Assembly: GCF_001444425.1 (NCBI RefSeq)
Contig: NZ_CP013189.1
Coordinates: forward strand, 2,170,001 to 2,234,000
Source of the DNA: Pseudohongiella spirulinae
GTDB taxonomy: Bacteria > Pseudomonadota > Gammaproteobacteria > Pseudomonadales > Pseudohongiellaceae
Reading direction: 5' to 3'
Length of the DNA: 64,000 bases
In this document: one piece after another, positions 35,801 through 42,633 of the stretch
Layout of the letters: each line of letters starts with the position of its first letter
How positions within the stretch are numbered: the stretch's first letter is position 1
Position numbers and translations under genes: made by a program
Notes under the pieces: generated by a model
The model's input: the letters and a program-made list of their open reading frames with translations, nothing else
The model's database searches: none
Told to the model about the DNA's origin: nothing

Positions 35801-36011
35801 GCTCTACCTCTTCCGGCGCGGCGCCGGGATAAGCCATGGTGGCCTGAATGGTGCGCGTTTCGAAATCCGGAAACACCTGAATTTTTATGAAAAAAACTGA
35901 CGCAATACCGGCAGCCAGAATAAAAAACATCAGCAGATTCGCTGCGACACTGTTGGCACTGAACCAGGCAATAAGTCCCTTATGGCTGGACTCCGGCAGC
36001 TCCTTCATCAT
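32862..36011 (-). CDS. RND efflux permease (AcrB-like)
   Basis: A 1049-residue inner-membrane pump of the hydrophobe/amphiphile RND type. The N-terminal helix (NSVAANLLMFFILAAGIASV), the FPDFETRTIQATMAYPGAAP block, and the central LILVLGIVVDDAIITAE, holding the conserved Asp pair of proton relay, fit the family. The second half repeats the topology (GLVALAGVIVNDSLIMVDFV). It overlaps the adaptor gene by 4 bases (ATGA). No outer-membrane channel gene is adjacent. The substrate cannot be told. Confidence 0.95.
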   Translation of the reverse strand: MMKELPESSHKGLIAWFSANSVAANLLMFFILAAGIASVFFIKIQVFPDFETRTIQATMAYPGAAPEEVELAIVVPIEESVQGLTGISRLRSSAREGSGNVTMEVESGYDVTELLNEVKSRIDRISTFPNGVERPVVREIEMVQPVLQISVYGDLDDRALKTLTQSIRDDILLLSEVSQAQIQGDRDYEIAIEVSEHTLREYGLTLAQVAAAVRAGSIDVPGGAIRTENGRIQLRTQQQAYTGDEFGRIVLRTNPDGSRLLVRDIADVRDGFVETENFSRFDGNRALNIQVMVTPEQNVLDVERAVMRYIDDNKATFPSGVSIDAWGSNAFYLQGQLNMMLGNLIMGAALVFLVLTTFLRLNIALWVMVGIPVAFFGAIWLMPLGPFPVDINMISLFGLILVLGIVVDDAIITAESVHSEVSAEGHSLDNVVAGVKRVAVPATFGVLTTIAAFAPMLLVGGQVAPFFEAIGMVVILCLLFSLIESKLILPAHLAHSRIGLTSRAQRNWLERYQVWVAEGLDRFIQQIYRPTLSRALEYRYATVAGFIGALILSAGIIMGGVVRFEFFPNIPSDFIEARLTMNDGASFEARNAALTRMEQAILTMNDSIPDEDPVDHVVVFTNGDLGGSLVVELTKAEDREVSPTDIEQLWREKVGEIAGAREVRFFSSTSAGGGSPINLRLMGANYQQLEQAANDLVLKLEEYAGVFDVTNSYSQGGDEIKLRIKPQAEQLGLTASALGTQVRQAFFGEEAQRLLRGRDELRVMVRYPEDERRSIANLQDMRIRTADGTEVPFSDVADVTMGEGFSTISRIDRQRTVTVSADVNPLVAQSGTIIRDVISNYVPELLARYPEVNFGLGGASEEQAELIQRIALFFMAAMFLIFTLLAIPLKSYLQPLIVMSVIPFGIIGAVIGHIVFDVTVSMMSLFGLVALAGVIVNDSLIMVDFVNRGRRTGLSIVQAVLDAGTSRFRAILLTTLTTFFGLLPIMFETSMQAQLVKPMTLSLAFGIAFGTVLTLFLIPCLYLMLDDLVRVFRGERSVQVATEEMTKMT

Positions 36012-37195
36012 TGTGCTGCCTCCGGGCTGACACGCATGCCATCAATTGGCACCTGGACCGGCGACACAATTAACCGATCCCCCTCCTGCAGCCCGTCGCG
36101 AGCATAAACCCACTGCGCATCGGTATGTATGACCGTAACCGTTCGCAATCGCAGCCGCTGATCAGCATCCATGGCCAGCACGGCATCTGTATTGTGCATG
36201 GCACTATGCGGAATCTTGAAGACACCGCTGAGCACCGTACCAGGCAAATCTGCGCTCACAAAAGTACCGGCCATCAGTGCCTGACGCCGGGTATCAGAAC
36301 GCAATTGCTGATAAGGATCATCTATACGAACCACCACATAGATCATGCGACTGCTACTATCGACAACACCTTCCGTTCTGACCAGTGCCGCTGGCCATTT
36401 GTGATCCTTATCGCCAATACCGGCATGCAAAGTGACCTGAGGCATCGGTGCAACAAACGGTTGTCCCGGCGCTGGCAATTGCAACCAGTTCAGATCCTGT
36501 GTGCTGAGTGGCAGACGCACTTCAGCGTAATCGGTAGCAAATATCCTGGCGACCTGCGCCCCTGCACCAAGAAACTGCCCAATATCAGCAATTTTTTCAC
36601 GCACCAGCGCGTCGTATGGCGCACGCACACGTGTCCGCTCAAGTTGTCGCTGTGCCCGCTGCAGTTCTGATTCAGCAAACAGAACACGAGCCTCCGCTTC
36701 GCGCAGAAACGGTGTGCGTAGCGCCAGTACCGGCGCACTGTCACGTGAACGGCCAGACATGTCCCACTCCCGGGCCGCCTGCTCGGATTGCGCCTGCTCC
36801 TGCGTCAACTGAGCCCGGGCTGACATCAGGTTGGCCTGAGCCTGGTCCACCGCCACCTGATAATCCGCATCATCAAGCGTCAGCAAAACCTCGCCTTCGC
36901 GTACAAACCCACCCGCTATCAGTTTGTCGGATACCGAGCGCACCACACCGGAAACCTCTGCCACCAGCAGGGTTTCAGTCCGTGGCATAACAGTACCTTG
37001 CGAGCGAATGACGAGCCTGACATCCTCTCGAGAAACTGGCACCACCTGAACCGGCACGACTCGCTCCTGCTGAACCACGCTTTCCGGCTCCGGCCGCATT
37101 GAGACCAGCATCACAGTCAGGCCGACCGCCGCGGCAACTATAGCGACGGGCAGCAAGCGGCGTAGCCAGCTCTTAACAAACTGATTTTGCGCCAT
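36008..37195 (-). CDS. RND periplasmic adaptor (membrane fusion protein)
   Basis: A 395-residue HlyD/AcrA-type adaptor. One N-terminal membrane helix (LLPVAIVAAAVGLTVMLV) is followed by the barrel-sandwich half (VLLTLDDADYQVAVDQAQAN), a coiled-coil hairpin about residues 110-165 (LTQEQAQSEQAAREWD), and RVRAPYDALVREKIADIGQF. ATG 37195 is preferred; ATG 37204 lies too close to the AAGG ribosome site. It is translationally coupled to the permease. Confidence 0.93.
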   Translation of the reverse strand: MAQNQFVKSWLRRLLPVAIVAAAVGLTVMLVSMRPEPESVVQQERVVPVQVVPVSREDVRLVIRSQGTVMPRTETLLVAEVSGVVRSVSDKLIAGGFVREGEVLLTLDDADYQVAVDQAQANLMSARAQLTQEQAQSEQAAREWDMSGRSRDSAPVLALRTPFLREAEARVLFAESELQRAQRQLERTRVRAPYDALVREKIADIGQFLGAGAQVARIFATDYAEVRLPLSTQDLNWLQLPAPGQPFVAPMPQVTLHAGIGDKDHKWPAALVRTEGVVDSSSRMIYVVVRIDDPYQQLRSDTRRQALMAGTFVSADLPGTVLSGVFKIPHSAMHNTDAVLAMDADQRLRLRTVTVIHTDAQWVYARDGLQEGDRLIVSPVQVPIDGMRVSPEAAQ

Positions 37196-37304
37196 CAACA
37201 ACATCCTTCTGTCAAATAGTCAGCACACTAGCGTTAATTCCGGCCTGCTGACCAGTGCCGGAAGTCGCAGAGTCGGTGAAGTCATAGCACAACAAGACAA
37301 AGTG

Positions 37305-38222
37305 TCAGACGTCGGCAAGACCATCAAAGGCTTCCAGCACCGCAGCAAGCAGATCCGAGATGACCAGGCTCATCACGGCAAAATCCTGATCGAACTGCTC
37401 GGCGGCCAATTCTGCCTCCTGCTCACGAGCTTTTTCCAGGATCATATCTTCGAATCGTACCCGGCTGATTAACAACTCGGCTGTCAGCACGCAGGACACT
37501 GCATCATTCCAGACCACACCCAGCTTTCTTACCTGCTTGCCAGCATCCAGGTGCGCCGTGACTTCATCGGCACTCAAGTCCTGCGACTTGCAGCGAATCA
37601 CGTTGCCATCTTCCATTGGATTCACCAGCTCGCAGTCCTGATCCATGCGAAAACCGTGACTGCATTGACCGTCTTTAAGCCACTGCGTCATCAGTGCCAT
37701 GGGTGAATGTTGTACATTTAATCGACGCACCGGAAAGGAACCCAGGGCATCACGCAACGCGCTGATCAATTCTTCAGCCTGCGAAGCACTGGAGGAATTC
37801 ACAATCAGCATGCGGTCTTTCAGCGACAGGTAGGCGTGAATAACGCGATGACGACTGAATGCGCGTGGCAACAAGGTGGCAATCGCCTCATCTTTCAGTT
37901 GCAGTTTTTCTTTACGATAAACCTTGCGCGCATCACGCGCTTCAATCTCGCGCACCTGCTCTTCGACTAAATCACTAACCACAGCCGAAGGCAGCAGTTT
38001 TTCTTCTTTTCGCAGGCAGACCATGGCGTAAGTGCCCAACTGGTGGACAAATTGATCCGAGTCAGTATTCCGGCTCTCTACCGGATTTACCCAACCAACG
38101 CGACTTTGTTCCGAGCGGGCACAAGGGCGAAACCGATGATCCGTCAGGGCCTGCTGCAAACGTTCGACATCCAGATCAAAACCTTCTGCCAACACATAGG
38201 CACTAATATTTTTAAACCACAT
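37305..38222 (-). CDS. rdgC: Recombination-associated protein RdgC
   Basis: RdgC is a ring-shaped DNA-binding protein that antagonises RecA loading. The 305-residue product has the standard start MWFKNISAYVLAEGFDL, the block LLPSAVVSDLVEEQVREIE and KLGVVWNDAVSCVLTAELLI. The length is typical. It is preceded by a region with a CRP-like site. No phage genes are nearby. Confidence 0.95.
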   Translation of the reverse strand: MWFKNISAYVLAEGFDLDVERLQQALTDHRFRPCARSEQSRVGWVNPVESRNTDSDQFVHQLGTYAMVCLRKEEKLLPSAVVSDLVEEQVREIEARDARKVYRKEKLQLKDEAIATLLPRAFSRHRVIHAYLSLKDRMLIVNSSSASQAEELISALRDALGSFPVRRLNVQHSPMALMTQWLKDGQCSHGFRMDQDCELVNPMEDGNVIRCKSQDLSADEVTAHLDAGKQVRKLGVVWNDAVSCVLTAELLISRVRFEDMILEKAREQEAELAAEQFDQDFAVMSLVISDLLAAVLEAFDGLADV

Positions 38223-38269
38223 AAAACATCCGTATAAAGAATTCAGGCAAGGGGCGCATTGTACCGGAA

Positions 38270-38285
38270 AGTGATCTCAATCACA
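38270..38285. promoter_or_regulatory. CRP/Vfr-like site between rdgC and a short transcription unit
   Basis: On the minus strand it reads TGTGATTGAGATCACT, nine of ten matches to TGTGA-N6-TCACA. It is about 48 bases upstream of the rdgC start codon and about 80 bases upstream of the predicted start of the unit at 38358. Either could be its target. Confidence 0.5.
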
Positions 38286-38323
38286 CAAGATGAATGATCG
38301 GCTCATTATGAGTTAATTAAGCG

Positions 38324-38351
38324 TTGACAACATACTGGAGAGGATTACAAT
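38324..38351 (+). promoter_or_regulatory. Sigma70 promoter of a short transcription unit
   Basis: A consensus -35 TTGACA (38324-38329) and a -10 TACAAT (38346-38351), separated by 16 bases. The predicted transcript starts near 38358 and would run to the strong terminator at 38537-38576, about 220 bases. Confidence 0.7.
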
Positions 38352-38371
38352 CCGCAGCCTGAATTTATCAG

Positions 38372-38509
38372 ATGAGAAAACGCTCAATGTCTAAACATCA
38401 TGCACTGACATCGCTGCCAATTTGCAGCCTGCACTGGGAAAGCGCCCAGGGCATGTCTGTGCGCCATGCGTGGGTATTGAGTTTGGAGGGTATCATCATA
38501 GGACACTGA
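38372..38509 (+). CDS. Possible 45-residue small protein
   Basis: The frame begins at ATG 38372 and gives a basic N-terminus (MRKRSMSKHH) and a moderately hydrophobic C-terminus (WVLSLEGIIIGH). No clear ribosome site precedes it and no family is recognised. A second ATG at 38387 is in frame. It lies wholly inside the predicted short transcript. Coding status is uncertain. Confidence 0.3.
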   Translation: MRKRSMSKHHALTSLPICSLHWESAQGMSVRHAWVLSLEGIIIGH

Positions 38510-38536
38510 ACATTTCAGTAACATGATGAGTAACAG

Positions 38537-38576
38537 AAGGCCTCTGAATTCAAAAAATTCAGAGGCCTTTTTTTTT
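38537..38576 (+). terminator. Strong intrinsic terminator before the MFS gene
   Basis: A 14-base stem (AAGGCCTCTGAATT with its complement AATTCAGAGGCCTT), a 5-base loop and a run of T residues. It lies only 40 bases before the MFS start at 38616, so it ends the short transcript and may attenuate entry into the MFS gene. Confidence 0.9.
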
Positions 38577-38615
38577 GGCCGGTTAACAGCCGGCAGCAGT
38601 GCGATGGAAGTAACA

Positions 38616-39851
38616 GCGATGAACAGGGAACAGAAACTCAAACGTAATATCAACGTGGTCTATGGACTTGCCTTCTTTCACATGTTTATGTTGATCGTGC
38701 CGGTCATGGTGCCATTTTTTCAGAGCAAGGGCCTGAGTCTGGCGGAGATTTTTTATCTGCAGGCACTCTATGCGGCAGGCGTTGTTTTGTTGGAGGCGCC
38801 ATCAGGTTATCTGGCCGATGTGCTTGGACGGCGTATCGTTTTACTGATCGGTGCAAGCGCACATGGCGTGGGCTATCTGTGGTTGAACTTTGCCGAGGAC
38901 TTTACTGGGCTGCTGATCTTCGAGATGTTGATGGCTGTCGCGGTCAGCATGGTATCAGGGGCTGACCTGGCACTGTTGTATGACAGTGAGCGCGCGCTGG
39001 CCAGGGAAGACAGCGAACACACATACAGTGTCGCGCATCTGGGGTTCATGAAGTCGCTGGCAGAAGGCACAGGTGCCCTGATGGGAGGGGCGCTGGCGAT
39101 GATCTCGTTTGATCTGATGGTGCTGGTTCAGTCACTCACCGCATGGGTCTGTCTATGGATGGCGCTTATGGTGACCGAACCACCCGGCGAGCACTCAGAC
39201 GAGCCGAAACCGCGCAGCGTCAGCCTGCAAGAGATATGGAATCATCTCATTAAAGGCGACCGGATACTGAAGCTGGTTTTTATTGCCCTTCCAGTCTATA
39301 ACCTGGCAACCATACATGTTGCCTGGCTGATCCAGCCATACTGGGACGACATGGGTCTCTCGCTGGCCTTGTTTGGAGCCTTATGGTTCGCCCAAAGCCT
39401 GACTGTGGCCTTAGCCAGCAAGTGCGGCTATCTGCTGGAAAAATCTGCAGGTGCCGTCAGGGCTTTGATCGTGGTGGGTGTCTTGCCCGCCGTTGGCATT
39501 TGGGGCATGGCGATGCTCAATGGCTGGACTGGCGTGATGGTTGGTTTTGTATTGTTTTTCTGCCGCGGACTGTATCAGGTCATTCTGGTTAATGCACTTA
39601 ACAGACGCATACCGGATCGATTCAGGGCGACTATTAATTCAATGAGCAGTCTGATTTTCAGGTTCGGTTTTATTCTGACCGGGCCGCTGATCGGCTTCAT
39701 CGCCGACAAACACGGCCTGCAGGCAGCATTTAGCGCACTGGGCATCATGTCAGTAATAAGCTTTGTGTTGATTATGTTGCCTTTGATAATGGCTGTCAGG
39801 AAGATTGCTGTCAAAGCGCTACCGAATCTTCCTCGATCAATTCAGCCGTAA
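38616..39851 (+). CDS. MFS transporter
   Basis: A major facilitator with about 12 hydrophobic segments (411 residues). The loop 2-3 motif is present as GYLADVLGRRIVLLIGASAH, and the second half has LIGFIADKHGLQAAFSALGI. ATG 38616 is chosen because GGAAG lies 8 bases upstream; the upstream open frame runs through the terminator. The substrate is unknown. Its 3' end overlaps the convergent EAL-GGDEF gene by 41 bases. Confidence 0.88.
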   Translation, partial: AMNREQKLKRNINVVYGLAFFHMFMLIVPVMVPFFQSKGLSLAEIFYLQALYAAGVVLLEAPSGYLADVLGRRIVLLIGASAHGVGYLWLNFAEDFTGLLIFEMLMAVAVSMVSGADLALLYDSERALAREDSEHTYSVAHLGFMKSLAEGTGALMGGALAMISFDLMVLVQSLTAWVCLWMALMVTEPPGEHSDEPKPRSVSLQEIWNHLIKGDRILKLVFIALPVYNLATIHVAWLIQPYWDDMGLSLALFGALWFAQSLTVALASKCGYLLEKSAGAVRALIVVGVLPAVGIWGMAMLNGWTGVMVGFVLFFCRGLYQVILVNALNRRIPDRFRATINSMSSLIFRFGFILTGPLIGFIADKHGLQAAFSALGIMSVISFVLIMLPLIMAVRKIAVKALPNLPRSIQP

Positions 39852-41673
39852 CGACACTGAAACCCGGCTGTTTTTTGGCCAGATGTTTGTTGACAGACGC
39901 CCGCTCTGCCAGATACTGGGCAGTGATTCCCGGGCGTTTGCCGGCAGGCAGATGCAATACACCTACTGAAAGGCTGAGCAGATCGTGATGGCGCCAGTTG
40001 CCGTCACGATCCGGTGCCTGAAAACCACCTGCACGCAAATGCTCCGATCGATACAGGGCCTGACACAGACGTTGAAAGCGATCATTCAGTTCGTTCAACT
40101 GGCTCTGCCATTTGTCGGACCGCAGTACCAGCATAAAATCATCACCACCAATATGACCCACAAAGTCACAATCCTGGTCACAAATCTCACGTAGTATTTG
40201 CGCCAACCCCAACAATACCTCATCGCCTTTGCCGTAGCCGTAGACATCGTTGAAGGGTTTGAATGCATCCAGGTCAACGTAGCACAACCGGGCACTCAGT
40301 CCTGCCCTCAGAATACGCTCTATGCACTCCTGAATAGATACATTGCCAGGTAACAAAGTCAAAGGGTTTGCTGATTGAGCCTGCCTGATCTGCAACTCAG
40401 TAATCTGCTTCAGGACATCAATGACACGACCGAGTCCCAGATAGCGACCGTTCTCTGTAATCACAAAGTCCTCTTCCAGACGCTGACGTGCCCGGCTGGT
40501 TAACAGACGGCTGACTCTCTGCAGACTTTGCTGTACGTCGACCATCAACGAATCGGCCTCCAGCATTTGGGAGATCGGTTTTCGACCGTGCAGCTCTTTG
40601 GCATAGGGTTTCAACATGAGCTGACTTAATGAGTGACAGTGAACCACACCCACAGGCCGTTGTTCGTTATTTACGACAGCCAGACTGTTCAGACTGGGCT
40701 GACGCTGAAAGCGCTGCAATACCACCTCTACTCTGTCGTCATGGTGTACGCTGTCTACATCGATCACCAGATTGTGCAGACCAGTTTCCAGAATGCCGGC
40801 TCGCTCAACCGCTTCCAATTGCTGGGTCAGATCACAATTGCTCAGTTGGGGCTGATTGCTGGGTCTCTCGAACCAGAACCCCTGCATCCAGTCTGCGCCC
40901 ATATGCATCAACGTGTTGAACTCTTCAGCAAGCTCAACCCCCTCTGCCACAATATGCGACCGCGATGCCTTAGACATGGAAATAAGTGAAGCAACAAATT
41001 CACGCTTCACCGAATCTTTGTGAATATTGCTGATGAAATGTCGGTCGATTTTGACATAGTCAGGTTTCAACTCAGTCCAAAGACGCAAGCTAGAATAGCC
41101 AGCCCCAAGGTCATCAATCGCAATGGCGAAACCCATTTGTCGGTAATGAATAAGCGCTGCACTCAGCAGGCCGACATCATCAATGGGTGCATGTTCAGTC
41201 AATTCGATGACTACTCGCGATGGTGCAAGCCCAATATCTTTGAGCATTTTCAGCGTGAGGCCGGAGTTGTGGTGCTGTTCCAGCAGTGTCTCCGGCGACA
41301 CATTTATAAATAGCAGACCATCCAGTCCCAGCTCGACAAACTTTTCCATTGCTTTGCGTCGGCAAAGAATTTCGAGCTCACTGAGCAAACCAACATGTCG
41401 AGCCGCAGCAAACAATGTCAATGGTGAGTGTAGTGGGCTGTCGGAGGGGCCACGGCTCAACGCTTCGTACCCGACGACCTTCTTTTCAACACCGGAAATA
41501 ACGGGCTGAAACAGCACATGAATTTCGCCATCTTCGATGAGCTGGTGCAGGGCATTGAATTGCTGGGAAACTGGCATATTCTGATACTGACTAAAACTGA
41601 ACACACTTGTCAGGTTTTCACATTCCGATGACAAAATGATGAATGTAGGCGCCGGACTACGACTATGCGACAT
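39811..41673 (-). CDS. EAL - tandem CBS-like - GGDEF c-di-GMP protein
   Basis: A 620-residue soluble protein with EAL domain first (about 40-280), then a CBS-like pair (about 290-420), then GGDEF (about 440-610). The EAL catalytic set is present: VGYEALSRG, NVSPETL, ELTEHAP, AIDDLGAGYSS, KPDYVKIDRHF, VAEGVE. The GGDEF signature reads HIGGDDFML, a variant (GGDDF), and cyclase activity may be reduced. The CBS pair suggests nucleotide sensing. The start is uncertain (41673, or ATG 41577 giving 588 residues). Divergent from the EAL gene at 41775. Confidence 0.88.
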   Translation of the reverse strand: MSHSRSPAPTFIILSSECENLTSVFSFSQYQNMPVSQQFNALHQLIEDGEIHVLFQPVISGVEKKVVGYEALSRGPSDSPLHSPLTLFAAARHVGLLSELEILCRRKAMEKFVELGLDGLLFINVSPETLLEQHHNSGLTLKMLKDIGLAPSRVVIELTEHAPIDDVGLLSAALIHYRQMGFAIAIDDLGAGYSSLRLWTELKPDYVKIDRHFISNIHKDSVKREFVASLISMSKASRSHIVAEGVELAEEFNTLMHMGADWMQGFWFERPSNQPQLSNCDLTQQLEAVERAGILETGLHNLVIDVDSVHHDDRVEVVLQRFQRQPSLNSLAVVNNEQRPVGVVHCHSLSQLMLKPYAKELHGRKPISQMLEADSLMVDVQQSLQRVSRLLTSRARQRLEEDFVITENGRYLGLGRVIDVLKQITELQIRQAQSANPLTLLPGNVSIQECIERILRAGLSARLCYVDLDAFKPFNDVYGYGKGDEVLLGLAQILREICDQDCDFVGHIGGDDFMLVLRSDKWQSQLNELNDRFQRLCQALYRSEHLRAGGFQAPDRDGNWRHHDLLSLSVGVLHLPAGKRPGITAQYLAERASVNKHLAKKQPGFSVVTAELIEEDSVAL

Positions 41674-41774
41674 GATATGTACTGATTACTTCAGTTTTAT
41701 TGAAATCAGTCGAAATGATATGATACGCGTTAGATTTATCCTGGGTCGACTCGGCCCATTCAGCGAGGTTGGTA

Positions 41775-42524
41775 TTGGATTCCACAACAACCGGATGCGG
41801 CCAGTGTCGCAACAATTCCGTTAAATTTGATCTGAGTTTTGCCTTTCAGCCCATAGTACGGGCCAGCACCCGCCAGATAGTATCCTATGAAGCGCTGGCA
41901 AGAGGCCCGGCCGGCGAGGGTTTTCTCTTTGTCAAAGAACAGATCAATGACAGCAATTTATACCATTTTGACCAGAGCTGTCGGGTGAAGGCAATTGCAC
42001 TGGCCACCCAGCTGGGCATTACCACAGACCTGAATATCAATTTTTCACCCAATGCCGTGTATCGCCCCGAACTGTGCATCCGTACGACGCTGGCGGCGGC
42101 GCGCGAGTACGGTTTCCCGCTGGAGAGGATTCACTTCGAGGTCACAGAAAGTGAAGAGGTCCGTGAGAAACGCCATCTGGCCGGCATTATTGAGGCCTAC
42201 AAAAAACTGGGCTTCACAACGGCCATTGATGATTTCGGCGCAGGCTATTCAGGCCTTAATCTTCTGGCCGAGTTTCAGCCGGATTACATCAAGATTGATC
42301 GCGTGCTGGTTGACTACATCGATGAGAATCCCGTCAAACAGGCCATTATCAGCGGCGTCTTGCATACCTGCAAGCAATTGGGCATTGACGTATTGGCAGA
42401 AGGTGTTGAGCGGCGTAAAGAGTATGAGTGGTTGCGTAGCGCAGGCATTGATCTGTTTCAGGGATACTATTTCGCCAGGCCCGGCTTCGAATGTCTGCCT
42501 GAAGTCGCGGACAGTAGTTACTGA
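41775..42524 (+). CDS. Stand-alone EAL-domain phosphodiesterase
   Basis: About 250 residues, essentially only an EAL domain. It retains the catalytic set: VSYEALARG, NINFSPNAV, FEVTESEEV, AIDDFGAGYSGL, DYIKIDR, LAEGVE and FQGYYFARP. It is predicted to hydrolyse c-di-GMP. TTG 41775 with GAGG 6 bases upstream is the best start; no good ATG lies near the domain edge. It is divergent from the EAL-CBS-GGDEF gene and shares its promoter interval. Confidence 0.85.
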   Translation: MDSTTTGCGQCRNNSVKFDLSFAFQPIVRASTRQIVSYEALARGPAGEGFLFVKEQINDSNLYHFDQSCRVKAIALATQLGITTDLNINFSPNAVYRPELCIRTTLAAAREYGFPLERIHFEVTESEEVREKRHLAGIIEAYKKLGFTTAIDDFGAGYSGLNLLAEFQPDYIKIDRVLVDYIDENPVKQAIISGVLHTCKQLGIDVLAEGVERRKEYEWLRSAGIDLFQGYYFARPGFECLPEVADSSY

Positions 42525-42562
42525 GTATTGAGCAGACAGCAAGCCCAAAACCCCATTACCAG

Positions 42563-42590
42563 AAAAAACCCCGCCGAAGCGGGGTTTTTA
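42563..42590. terminator. Bidirectional intrinsic terminator
   Basis: AAAAACCCCGC and GCGGGGTTTTT form an 11-base stem with loop CGAA and T-runs on both strands. It lies between the convergent EAL gene and the first receptor gene and can terminate both. Confidence 0.93.
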
Positions 42591-42633
42591 GTATCCAGGA
42601 CATCCATGTCCACTGTAACTGATAACTAACTCA

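Larger units (their letters stand above)
38358..38576 (+). ncRNA. Candidate short transcript (sRNA or small mRNA)
   Basis: A near-consensus promoter and a strong terminator bound a stretch of about 220 bases with no recognised gene. It contains a frame at 38372-38509 of 45 codons and a short hairpin (ACTGAA-cat-TTCAGT, 38505-38519). It may be an sRNA, a small-protein mRNA, or a leader that terminates ahead of the MFS gene. Only the boundaries are supported. Confidence 0.45.

Noticed and set aside
37237-37262. TTCCGGC/GCCGGAA inverted repeat after rdgC
   Set aside because: No T-run follows on either strand and the loop is long; too weak to call a terminator.
41692-41730. CTGAT...ATCAG inverted repeat between the two c-di-GMP genes
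   Set aside because: Short arms with mismatches in an A/T-rich stretch; could be chance, so not listed as an operator.
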